Source of the DNA: JAVXAG01 sp036660615
Lineage (GTDB): Bacteria > Bacillota > Clostridia > Peptostreptococcales > Anaerovoracaceae
Direction: 5' to 3'
Length of the DNA: 16,118 bases
Assembly (NCBI GenBank): GCA_036660615.1
Contig: JAVXAG010000035.1
Span: forward strand, 1 to 16,118
Shown here: in pieces, positions 1-6,054 of the stretch
How positions within the stretch are numbered: the first letter of the stretch is position 1
How the letters are laid out: each line of letters opens with the position of its first letter
The notes under the pieces: model-generated
What the model was told of the DNA's origin: nothing
Databases searched by the model: none
What the model saw: the letters and a program-made list of their open reading frames with translations, nothing else
Made by a program: the position numbers and the translations under genes

Positions 1-422
1 CCAAATAACATTGAAATGATTGCGGTAACAATAAATGCAAAGATTAGCACGCAACCGATTATTATAAGGACTTTGCCCCAAGTAGGAATACTATGATTTG
101 GGGTTACAGTCTGTGAAAAAGCTTCTCCATCTTCATTAGTATAAGTTTTTTGTTCATAAGTGTTTTCCCCATAAGTGTTTTGCCCACTAGTTTGATAGTT
201 GAAATTGTTAGTTCCTTTAAGCGGATAATCGTTTCTAACAATTAGATACACAATTAATCCAATAAAACTTGGTGTAAGTGCAGCGACGATAGTCCAAAGC
301 CAAGGGTTTGTTTCTCTCTTGACTGCATCTTTATATACAAAGACACCAATCACTATAGGCACTCCCAATACAAATAGTAATATAAAAGGTATTGCCAAAA
401 TTGTTAAAAATAGTATTCCCAT
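1..422 (-). CDS. Small multi-pass membrane protein, partial (C-terminus outside window)
   Basis: This reading frame is open from an ATG at 422 to the left edge (140 codons seen, no stop), so the C-terminus is missing. An AGGAGG ribosome binding site lies just upstream of the ATG. The N-terminus is strongly hydrophobic (residues about 3-29). A second membrane segment follows at about 41-62, containing NPWLW and ending YLIVRNDYPL. Then comes a polar Asn/Thr/Tyr-rich linker (about 70-112) and a third membrane segment (about 116-139). The first two segments with the Trp-rich motif recall the small PLDc_N-type membrane domain seen at the N-terminus of cardiolipin synthases and in many short Firmicute proteins. 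That is a weak resemblance from memory. The linker contains three 15-bp tandem units. It is transcribed divergently from cwlJ. Function unknown. Confidence 0.7.
   Translation of the reverse strand, partial: MGILFLTILAIPFILLFVLGVPIVIGVFVYKDAVKRETNPWLWTIVAALTPSFIGLIVYLIVRNDYPLKGTNNFNYQTSGQNTYGENTYEQKTYTNEDGEAFSQTVTPNHSIPTWGKVLIIIGCVLIFAFIVTAIISMLF
141..185. repeat. Three 15-bp tandem units inside the membrane protein gene
   Basis: Units at 141-155, 156-170 and 171-185 each begin ATAAGT. The last two differ at a single base and the first is more degenerate. On the minus strand they encode pentapeptides of the type QNTYG, ENTYE and QKTYT in the polar linker. The unit length is a multiple of three, so copy-number change would keep the frame. 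Confidence 0.6.
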
Positions 423-466
423 AATTTCCCCTCCTGTAAATTTTAATTTCTTTTATGATTAATTTA

Positions 467-499
467 GTATATCATAAAAGGCCCCTTTTGCATACTATA
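467..499 (+). promoter_or_regulatory. Possible mother-cell sigma (E/K-type) promoter of cwlJ-gerQ
   Basis: CATACTATA at 491-499 fits the sigma-K -10 pattern CATAnnnTA and is one base off the sigma-E pattern CATACAnT. GTATATC at 467-473 resembles a sigma-E -35, but the 17-nt gap is longer than usual. Mother-cell expression is what CwlJ and GerQ would need. This is motif matching only. Confidence 0.3.
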
Positions 500-580
500 G
501 CATTAGAACATAGTAGATTTTGTAGAATAAAATATAACAGGTTTTATAATATAAACTTAAAAGACCTTGAGGTGATTTTC

Positions 581-1024
581 ATGGCTTATGATACAAGAGA
601 ACTTTTGGCCAGATTAATCCAATGTGAAGCTGGCGGCGAAGGGGAAAGCGGCATGAAGGCAGTAGCCACAGTAATAATGAACAGGGCTACGATTACTTAT
701 GGAGAGTTTGCACGAATCAATAAAGGTGGTAATGTAAGAAATGTCATTGAACAAGCGGGGCAGTTTGTCTGTATGCGAACTTCTGTAGGAGGAACATACA
801 ATGCGCAAAATATATACAACATGACACCTACCCAAGAAAACTATGACATTGCTGACTGGGCATTGGCCGGAGGAAAACTTAGTGGTGTAGACGAATCACT
901 ATTTTTCTATAACCCATTTAGCCCCAAATGTGCAAAATACTTTCCTACAAATGTGGGGGTTATCCATAATAGAATTGGTGACCACTGCTTTTATTTGCCA
1001 ACTTCATATTATGCAAAGACATAA
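581..1024 (+). CDS. cwlJ: Spore cortex-lytic cell wall hydrolase, CwlJ-like
   Basis: This 147-residue protein is a single Hydrolase_2 (SleB/CwlJ) domain, the family that degrades muramic-lactam-containing cortex peptidoglycan during spore germination. The conserved start of the domain is visible as LLARLIQCEAGGEGESGM (residues 8-25); the Glu residues at 16, 20 and 22 include the expected catalytic acid. The typical C-terminal block with LFFYNP (107-112) and an ending HCFY (135-138) is also present. It has no signal peptide and no peptidoglycan-binding domain. That matches CwlJ, which is made in the mother cell and placed in the coat, and not SleB, which is exported. The ATG at 581 is preferred over a start at 455 because GAGGTG lies just upstream and the family domain begins there. 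The gerQ-like gene follows after 42 nt, probably in one operon. Confidence 0.85.
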   Translation: MAYDTRELLARLIQCEAGGEGESGMKAVATVIMNRATITYGEFARINKGGNVRNVIEQAGQFVCMRTSVGGTYNAQNIYNMTPTQENYDIADWALAGGKLSGVDESLFFYNPFSPKCAKYFPTNVGVIHNRIGDHCFYLPTSYYAKT

Positions 1025-1066
1025 TACCCGTAGTTATTTGGTAAAGTTTAGAAATGAGGTAATTCT

Positions 1067-1612
1067 ATGATTACACAATGTGATTCCAACGGTGGTTGCG
1101 GTAAAGTAATCAACGTTAATGCAATAGAAAAAACAGGCGAAGCACGAACAATGGATATTCCATACAAAAATATGACAAACTATATCCCACAAGTTCCAGG
1201 GACTGTATATATTCCAGAAGGAAATGATCCAGAAAATAATAGTCCACGACCAGAATCATTACCAGATGGCAAACCAATACCGGAATCTCCTTCATTTGGC
1301 GTTCCAACAAATCCATTGTTGCCTCCAGGGTATCAAGAGGTTCTTGGTTATGGAAATCTTCAGTACTTAAATGGATTCTTGCGCACGCAAATAGGCAAAT
1401 ACGTAAAAGTTGAAGTCGTATATGGTTCAACTTCAGTAGTAGAGAAATCCGGTTATTTAGTAGGGGTAGGCATAAACTATATTATTTTACAAGAATTTTC
1501 AACAGGCAACGTACTGACAATTGATTTTTACAGCATAAAAAGTGCATATATATACTATGCAAAACCTGCAATGACCAGCTTTGATGATAGTTCAATCAAC
1601 CCAACAAAATAA
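1067..1612 (+). CDS. gerQ: Spore coat protein GerQ-like
   Basis: This 181-residue protein ends in a domain (about 90-164) that matches the GerQ family as I remember it: a PPGY.E lead, a YLNGFLRTQIGKYVKVEV-like stretch, then a β-rich section with LVGVGINYIILQE and LTIDFYSIKSAYIY. In Bacillus GerQ is a coat protein needed for CwlJ to localise and work in calcium-dipicolinate-triggered germination. The N-terminal half is low in hydrophobic residues, rich in Pro, Asn and Gly, and carries two cysteines (5 and 11); it looks disordered, as in other GerQ proteins. An RBS (GAGGT) lies about 8 nt before the ATG. Its place right after cwlJ supports the call, as the two are also adjacent in some bacilli. 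Confidence 0.8.
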   Translation: MITQCDSNGGCGKVINVNAIEKTGEARTMDIPYKNMTNYIPQVPGTVYIPEGNDPENNSPRPESLPDGKPIPESPSFGVPTNPLLPPGYQEVLGYGNLQYLNGFLRTQIGKYVKVEVVYGSTSVVEKSGYLVGVGINYIILQEFSTGNVLTIDFYSIKSAYIYYAKPAMTSFDDSSINPTK

Positions 1613-1627
1613 TGAAACCAATTCAAT

Positions 1628-1646
1628 GGCGTAGGTTTCCTACGCC
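1628..1646. terminator. Hairpin between convergent gerQ and spoVAF-like genes
   Basis: A perfect 8-bp GC-rich stem, GGCGTAGG at 1628-1635 with CCTACGCC at 1639-1646, encloses a 3-nt loop. The last base of the right arm is also the last base of the TAG stop of the minus-strand gene. No long T-run follows on either strand, so termination strength is uncertain. Its place between two convergent stops fits a shared terminator. Confidence 0.55.
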
Positions 1647-3064
1647 TATTGACTAGTCCTACACAACAATTTTTTTAGTGCTCTCCATTTGAATGGGAAA
1701 AGTGGGTACAAGTAGGAGTAACCACTAATTGTTCTGGTGGTTGCGGTAATAATTAATATTAATACAAGGCCAACTAGCGCACCCCAGTATCCAAAGAAAT
1801 AGCTTCCAATTAGTAATAGAATTCGCATAAACTTGATACCATAACTTAACTCAATACTTGGTTCAGTAAAAGAGGCAAGAGCAACTACAGCCATGACTAA
1901 GATGGTTTGGGGAATGAACCAGCCAGAGTCAACAGAAAATTGACCAAGTATCAAAGCCCCAATTACAGATAGAGACATTCCAAGGGATTCAGGGGTGTTT
2001 AGTGAGGCGAGTTTTAACCCATCTATGGATATCTCCAGTAAAATGAATTGCCAGAATATGGGAATCGCATACTCGTCAGTGGGTATCAAAAAATCCATAT
2101 TCATAGGGGCGGGAATATAGCCTTCTATAATAAGCAAATAAAGTGGAGATAATAGTAGAATAACCACACTGTTCATTATCCTTAAAAACCTAAAGTAGTT
2201 TCCTGTGACAATTGGGAAATAGTAATCGTCCACATCTTGCATAAAGTCAAAGATACCCACAGGGAGAAGAATTACTGAAGGCGAATTGTCCACAATTATT
2301 GCGATTTTTCCCTCAGTAATGTGAGCAGCAATTACATCAGGTCTTTGGGTGTAGCGTACCCTTGGAAATGGATTAAACCTGCTTGATTTTTTTTTGCCAG
2401 AAGCTATACGTAGCAAACTTTCAACTAGAGATTGGTCACCGACAGTCAAAGTGTCAACAGACAAATCAGTCAGCTGTTTGTGAATTTGGTCGACTAGCTT
2501 TTCATCGGCAATGCCTTTCATATAGACCATTGACACATCCGTTTTGGTCTTTTCCCCTACAATATAAATCTTGAAAATTAAACGGTTGTCACGAATACGT
2601 CTTCGAATAAGGCCCACATTTGCCATAAAATTCTCAGTAAATCCATCTTTTGCACCGCGCAGTGACTTTTCCTTCTGCGGCTCAGTAATACCACGAGATG
2701 GGTACGCCCTAGTATCGGCAATGACTACTTTGTCAAGACCGTCGACTACAATAACAATTAGTCCACTGTAAAGTTGTTTCACTGACAAATCAATATCATC
2801 AGTTACGGTGCAGTCGATAAAAGGGAATTTCCGCTCTATAAATTCTTGTGCAGAATCAATGGGTAACATGGACTCATCGCCAATGGATAATAGGAAATTT
2901 AACAATCTTTGTAGTTTGTCACCATCAGTAAGGCCATCAACAAAATATATATGACCACTGCGACCACCTATTGTTATTAATCTATCCATAAGGTCAAAAC
3001 ATTCGCCAACAGGCAATTGACCTTGAAATTCTTTTAGAAAGTAAGAATAATTATTCTTTGCCAT
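1646..3064 (-). CDS. spoVAF: GerA-family spore germination membrane protein, SpoVAF-like
   Basis: This 472-residue protein has the layout of the GerA A-subunit family: a soluble N-terminal region (about 1-285) followed by five or so membrane segments (about 300-445). The conserved core is clear: NPFPRVRYTQRPD (231-243), IIVDNSPSVILLP (257-269), the LNTPESLG region near 355-362, and a C-terminal PLFPFKWRAL. RYT.RPD, SPSVI.LP and the PFIPF-like end match Bacillus SpoVAF better than GerAA, from memory. SpoVAF belongs to the spoVA operon in Bacillus and assists ion release during germination. Here there are no spoVA, gerAB or gerAC genes beside it, so it is an orphan. The start at 3064 is chosen over 3085 because GGAGG sits 6-7 nt upstream of it. 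It could instead be an unpaired A-subunit receptor protein. Confidence 0.8.
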   Translation of the reverse strand: MAKNNYSYFLKEFQGQLPVGECFDLMDRLITIGGRSGHIYFVDGLTDGDKLQRLLNFLLSIGDESMLPIDSAQEFIERKFPFIDCTVTDDIDLSVKQLYSGLIVIVVDGLDKVVIADTRAYPSRGITEPQKEKSLRGAKDGFTENFMANVGLIRRRIRDNRLIFKIYIVGEKTKTDVSMVYMKGIADEKLVDQIHKQLTDLSVDTLTVGDQSLVESLLRIASGKKKSSRFNPFPRVRYTQRPDVIAAHITEGKIAIIVDNSPSVILLPVGIFDFMQDVDDYYFPIVTGNYFRFLRIMNSVVILLLSPLYLLIIEGYIPAPMNMDFLIPTDEYAIPIFWQFILLEISIDGLKLASLNTPESLGMSLSVIGALILGQFSVDSGWFIPQTILVMAVVALASFTEPSIELSYGIKFMRILLLIGSYFFGYWGALVGLVLILIITATTRTISGYSYLYPLFPFKWRALKKLLCRTSQ

Positions 3065-3098
3065 ATATAACCTCCATAAGTACATAAAATAACAATAA

Positions 3099-3127
3099 TA
3101 TTATGCCAAATCTGATAAAAAAAATAC
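3099..3127 (-). promoter_or_regulatory. Sigma-G/F-like promoter of the spoVAF-like gene
   Basis: On the minus strand, GTATT (3127-3123) is followed after 17 nt by CATAATA (3105-3099). These resemble the forespore patterns GnATR and CATnnTA at normal spacing. The -10 lies about 35 nt before the start codon. Forespore expression is expected for a GerA/SpoVAF protein. Motif evidence only. Confidence 0.45.
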
Positions 3128-3134
3128 GTTATGC

Positions 3135-3164
3135 TTGCCAATATGAACAAGTGTATACTATAAT
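3135..3164 (+). promoter_or_regulatory. Sigma-A-type promoter of gltX
   Basis: TTGCCA (3135-3140) and a perfect TATAAT (3159-3164) are separated by 18 nt. Transcription would start near 3171, leaving a leader of about 35 nt, too short for a T-box. It is divergent from the sporulation-type promoter just to the left. Confidence 0.6.
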
Positions 3165-3205
3165 AATATGTATACATAGGAAAAGCCAAATGGAGGTTAA
3201 AATAA

Positions 3206-4852
3206 ATGGACTATAACAAATTAGGGGAATTACTATTCCCAAACATTTCAAAAGAACCAGATGAGTACGAAACCATGTACCCAGATAGAAAACTTAAAGA
3301 AGGTGCCAAGGTTACAAGACTAGGACCTAGCCCTACGGGATTTATTCATCTTGGGAACTTATATGGAGCATTTGTAGATGAAAGACTTGCTCACCAGAGT
3401 GACGGTAAATTCTATTTAAGGATTGAAGATACTGACGACAAAAGGTATGTAGATGGAGCAGTTGAGACTATTATCAATTCGTTGAAGTTCTTTGGAATAA
3501 ATTTTGATGAAGGCGCAACGATGACAGGCGATGTAGGTGACTATGGTGATTACACACAGAGCAATCGTGGAGAAATATATCAGTGCTTTGCAAAGAAACT
3601 TATAAAAGAAGGCAAGGCATATCCATGTTTTCTTACAGAAGATGAAATTGGACAGATTAGAGCAAAACAAGAGTCAAACAAAGAAAATCCAGGAATATAT
3701 GGAGCATATGCAGAGAGTAGAAAACTTTCTTTAGAAGAAATTGAAGAAAAGATAAAAGCCGGCGTTTCATATGTAATAAGACTAAAATCAGATGGAACTG
3801 ATGGTGATACAGCTAGAAAAATTCATGTCAAAGATGCCATAAGGGGTATTTTGGAGATGCCTGAAAACTTTCAGGATACAGTAATTCTAAAAGCGACGGG
3901 AATACCGACTTATCATTTTGCACATGTAGTTGATGACCATTTGATGAGAACGACTCACGTTGTAAGAGGTGCAGAATGGTTGCCATCACTGCCAATACAC
4001 GTTGAGCTATTTGAGAAACTTGGATGGGAAACCCCAATCTACTGCCATACAGCACAGCTTATGAAACTTGATGCAGAGGGAAACAAACGAAAGCTATCTA
4101 AGAGGGAAGACCCTGAACTTTCTTTAGACTATTATAGAAATCAAGGGTATCACCCAGAAGCTGTTAGAGAATATCTGTTAACCATATTGAATTCTAATTT
4201 TGAGGAATGGCGAATGGAGAATCCAGAAGCTTCCATAGATGAGTTCGAATTTACTACAGAAAAAATGAGTAATTCAGGAGCCCTATTTGACTTGAATAAA
4301 CTTAATGATATAAGTAAAGATGTGTTGCTTAGAATATCAGCAACAGACTTGTATGAATTTTTAAAAGCTTGGGCAACGGAGTTTAGACCAGAGATTATTC
4401 ACATTTTTGATGATGAGGATTATATGGAGAAGATTCTTGATCTAGGTAGAGGCGAAGCAAAGCCAAGAAAAGATTTGATATTTGCAGAACAAATTATTGA
4501 GTTCATAAGCTACTTCTTTGACGATATGTTTAAGATTGAAGATGAGTTCCCAGATGAGGTATCCAAGGCAGATGGATCGCAAATATTGGAAAAGTATTTG
4601 GAGTCATATAACCATAGCGACGATCAAAGCCAATGGTTTGATAAAATAAGAGAAATCGCAACTACTTTGGGATATGCAGCCAAACCAAAGGATTTCAAGA
4701 AAAATCCAGACCAGTACAAGGGACATGTTGGACATGTTAGCACAGTAGTCAGAATTGCCCTTATGGGTCGCTCACAATCACCTGATGTATGGGAAATCCA
4801 ACAGATATTAGGTGAAGATAGAACCAAGAGCAGAATACAGAAATTAATATAG
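3206..4852 (+). CDS. gltX: Glutamyl-tRNA synthetase
   Basis: This 548-residue class I aminoacyl-tRNA synthetase charges tRNA-Glu with glutamate in the cytosol. The nucleotide-binding signature is visible as RLGPSPTGFIHLGN (38-51), where HLGN is the HIGH-type motif. The second signature is KLSKR (296-300), the KMSKS equivalent. The conserved LRIEDTDDKR and the tRNA-contact region with ATGIPTYHFAHVVDDH lie between them. The protein is longer than the roughly 470-490 residues of Bacillus or E. coli GltX and has an N-terminal extension of about 35 residues before the catalytic core. I recognise this as a form common in Clostridia. A GGAGG RBS lies 9 nt before the ATG. The C-terminal half is the helical anticodon-binding region. 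Whether it also charges tRNA-Gln cannot be told here. Confidence 0.93.
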   Translation: MDYNKLGELLFPNISKEPDEYETMYPDRKLKEGAKVTRLGPSPTGFIHLGNLYGAFVDERLAHQSDGKFYLRIEDTDDKRYVDGAVETIINSLKFFGINFDEGATMTGDVGDYGDYTQSNRGEIYQCFAKKLIKEGKAYPCFLTEDEIGQIRAKQESNKENPGIYGAYAESRKLSLEEIEEKIKAGVSYVIRLKSDGTDGDTARKIHVKDAIRGILEMPENFQDTVILKATGIPTYHFAHVVDDHLMRTTHVVRGAEWLPSLPIHVELFEKLGWETPIYCHTAQLMKLDAEGNKRKLSKREDPELSLDYYRNQGYHPEAVREYLLTILNSNFEEWRMENPEASIDEFEFTTEKMSNSGALFDLNKLNDISKDVLLRISATDLYEFLKAWATEFRPEIIHIFDDEDYMEKILDLGRGEAKPRKDLIFAEQIIEFISYFFDDMFKIEDEFPDEVSKADGSQILEKYLESYNHSDDQSQWFDKIREIATTLGYAAKPKDFKKNPDQYKGHVGHVSTVVRIALMGRSQSPDVWEIQQILGEDRTKSRIQKLI

Positions 4853-4889
4853 GACAAAAGATTATCATGATATTGGAGGTAATAAAGAG

Positions 4890-5096
4890 ATGTTAAGTAT
4901 TACAGAAAAAATACACCGACTATTCGTGTCAATTTGCTTTACCATTGCACCTGCCGCAGCGTTCTTAATATATATTCCTGAAATAAGAAATGCATCAATA
5001 CATTGTGGTTATTTATTAACAATACCATTTCTATTACTTGTGTGTTGTGTGTTTTATTACATACCACTACTGATAAGATTAAAAAGAAAAAAATAA
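4890..5096 (+). CDS. Small two-helix membrane protein, function unknown
   Basis: A 68-residue protein with two hydrophobic segments (about 11-29 and 39-62) and a basic C-terminal tail (RLKRKK). A GGAGG RBS ten nt before the ATG makes it a convincing real gene despite its length. It starts 37 nt after gltX and shares the downstream terminator, so it is probably cotranscribed with gltX. The C-terminal helix contains paired cysteines (LLVCCVFYY). By the positive-inside rule the basic tail would face the cytoplasm. I do not recognise the family. Confidence 0.7.
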   Translation: MLSITEKIHRLFVSICFTIAPAAAFLIYIPEIRNASIHCGYLLTIPFLLLVCCVFYYIPLLIRLKRKK

Positions 5097-5121
5097 ACTA
5101 TATATAATAGTAAAAAAGCCT

Positions 5122-5157
5122 AAGCTCTATATGACAAAGTTCGTATAGGGCTTTTTT
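5122..5157 (+). terminator. Rho-independent terminator after gltX and the small membrane protein
   Basis: A 10-bp stem including one G-T pair (5122-5131 with 5144-5153) has a 12-nt loop and runs straight into TTTTTT (5152-5157). An upstream A-run (5112-5117) could also pair with the T-run, so it may work on the minus strand too. Confidence 0.85.
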
Positions 5158-5204
5158 AATTGCAATTTTAATTGTCCACTAGAACCCTTGTGAAGGCTGT
5201 ATGA

Positions 5205-5250
5205 TTTTTTTAAAAAAAGTATTGACTACGGATAAAAATGCTGTTAGTAT
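5205..5250 (+). promoter_or_regulatory. Main promoter of the acc-fab operon, with A/T-tract upstream
   Basis: TTGACT (5222-5227) and TAGTAT (5245-5250) are separated by 17 nt, with a TGn extended -10 just before the second box. Immediately upstream lies T7A7 (5205-5218), a tract of the kind that acts as an UP element or bend. Transcription should start near 5257, inside the palindrome described separately. Confidence 0.8.
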
Positions 5251-5297
5251 AGTTAAATAATTTTAATTAAAATATTTTAAATAAAATTATTTAACTA
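5250..5297. promoter_or_regulatory. 48-bp near-perfect palindrome at the operon transcription start (likely operator or leader hairpin)
   Basis: The outer arms TAGTTAAATAATTTT (5250-5264) and its exact reverse complement (5283-5297) share a centre at 5273.5 with the inner palindrome TTAAAATATTTTAA (5267-5280). Over the 48 bp, 23 of 24 base pairs are symmetric; only 5266/5281 (A/A) breaks it. The element touches the -10 box and covers the expected start site. A protein bound here would block RNA polymerase, and the transcribed part could fold into an A/U hairpin. The MarR protein at the end of the operon is the obvious candidate ligand, but that is inference. Confidence 0.65.
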
Positions 5298-5332
5298 ATT
5301 TGAATAATAAAAAAAGAATGGAGAAAATAAAA

Positions 5333-5563
5333 ATGGTTTTTGATAAAGTAAAAGAGATAATCGTAGAAACAATCAGTTGTGATGAGGACAAAGTAATACT
5401 AGAGGCAAGACTTACAGAGGATTTGGAAGCAGATTCACTAGATGCAGTTGAACTTATTATGGCATTGGAAGAAGCATTTGGGATTCATATTTCAGACGAA
5501 GAATTGTCAGAACTTAAAACAGTAGAAGACATTGTGAAAAGCATAGAGCAGAAACAAGAATAA
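5333..5563 (+). CDS. acpP: Acyl carrier protein
   Basis: This 76-residue acidic four-helix protein carries growing acyl chains as thioesters on a 4'-phosphopantetheine arm. The attachment serine is Ser35 in the DSL motif (EADSLDAVEL, 32-41), and the family pattern with LxxDLEADSL and EEAFGIHISDEE is complete. The ATG at 5333 is used because GGAG lies nine nt upstream (5320-5323) and it gives the standard ACP length. An in-frame TTG at 5300 would add 11 Lys/Asn-rich residues and falls almost on the palindrome, so it is rejected. It is the first gene of the operon, followed by a 50-nt gap before accB, the largest gap within the operon. Confidence 0.95.
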   Translation: MVFDKVKEIIVETISCDEDKVILEARLTEDLEADSLDAVELIMALEEAFGIHISDEELSELKTVEDIVKSIEQKQE

Positions 5564-5567
5564 TTAG

Positions 5568-5585
5568 ATGAATTATCATATTCAT
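5568..5585 (+). other. Small A/U hairpin in the acpP-accB gap
   Basis: ATGAAT (5568-5573) pairs with ATTCAT (5580-5585) across a 6-nt loop. There is no T-run, so it is not a terminator. It could be a weak mRNA processing or stability site separating acpP from the rest of the operon. Confidence 0.3.
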
Positions 5586-5613
5586 TACGAGAAAGATTAG
5601 GTAAGGGTAAAAA

Positions 5614-6054
5614 ATGAATCAAAATGAAATATTAGAACTAATGCATCAATTTGAGTCATCCAAATTAGGATCGCTGGAAATAGAAAAAGAAGGCTTTATC
5701 ATAAGAATGAGAAAGAGCGATTATGATCAAGGTACGACACAGTTGGGAGTTAGCCCAGAAATGCAACCAACCCAGCCACAACCAATGCAGAAATCAATAG
5801 AAGACAGTAGCAATTTGGAGAAAATCACTTCACCACTTGTAGGTGTGTTTTATGCTGCAAAAGAACCTGGCAAACCAGCTTTTGTAAAAGAAGGGCAAAC
5901 AATAAAAAAGGGGCAAGTACTATGTCTTATAGAAGCAATGAAGATTATTAGTGAACTTAAGTCTACAAAGAGCGGAGTAATCAAGAAAATTCATGCAAAA
6001 GACGGAGATACTGTGGAATATGAGCAGTGCTTGTTTGAGGTTGAACCATGCTAA
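5614..6054 (+). CDS. accB: Biotin carboxyl carrier protein of acetyl-CoA carboxylase
   Basis: This 146-residue protein carries the biotin that shuttles a carboxyl group between AccC and the AccAD transferase. The C-terminal biotinyl domain (about 69-144) starts ITSPLVGVFYAA and contains EAMKIISE, with Lys110 as the biotinylation site. The motif reads AMKI where AMKM is commonest, a normal variant. The N-terminal helix region (1-35) is linked by a Gln/Pro-rich hinge (about 48-62). The biotinyl domain also has the EPGKPAFVKEGQ.. loop, corresponding to the thumb region of AccB-type carriers. The RBS (AAGGGT) is weaker than those of its neighbours. Its last seven nt overlap the start of accC, so the two are probably translationally coupled. 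Confidence 0.93.
   Translation: MNQNEILELMHQFESSKLGSLEIEKEGFIIRMRKSDYDQGTTQLGVSPEMQPTQPQPMQKSIEDSSNLEKITSPLVGVFYAAKEPGKPAFVKEGQTIKKGQVLCLIEAMKIISELKSTKSGVIKKIHAKDGDTVEYEQCLFEVEPC

Noticed and set aside
476..489. AAAAGG-CC-CCTTTT symmetric sequence upstream of cwlJ as a terminator
   Set aside because: The loop would be too small and the stem short; it lies between divergent genes, so no transcript needs ending there.
455..580. Upstream start extending the CwlJ-like protein by 42 residues
   Set aside because: The extra residues do not resemble the family and the frame crosses the likely promoter; GAGGTG precedes the ATG at 581.
5250..5297. Reading the palindrome as a Rho-independent terminator or a FapR site
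   Set aside because: It lies at the transcription start, has almost no G-C pairs and no following T-run; no FapR gene is visible, and the sequence does not match the FapR box I know.
5300..5332. TTG start giving an 87-residue ACP
   Set aside because: It has no RBS, sits beside the palindrome and adds a Lys/Asn-rich tail not seen in ACPs; the ATG at 5333 has a GGAG box and gives normal length.
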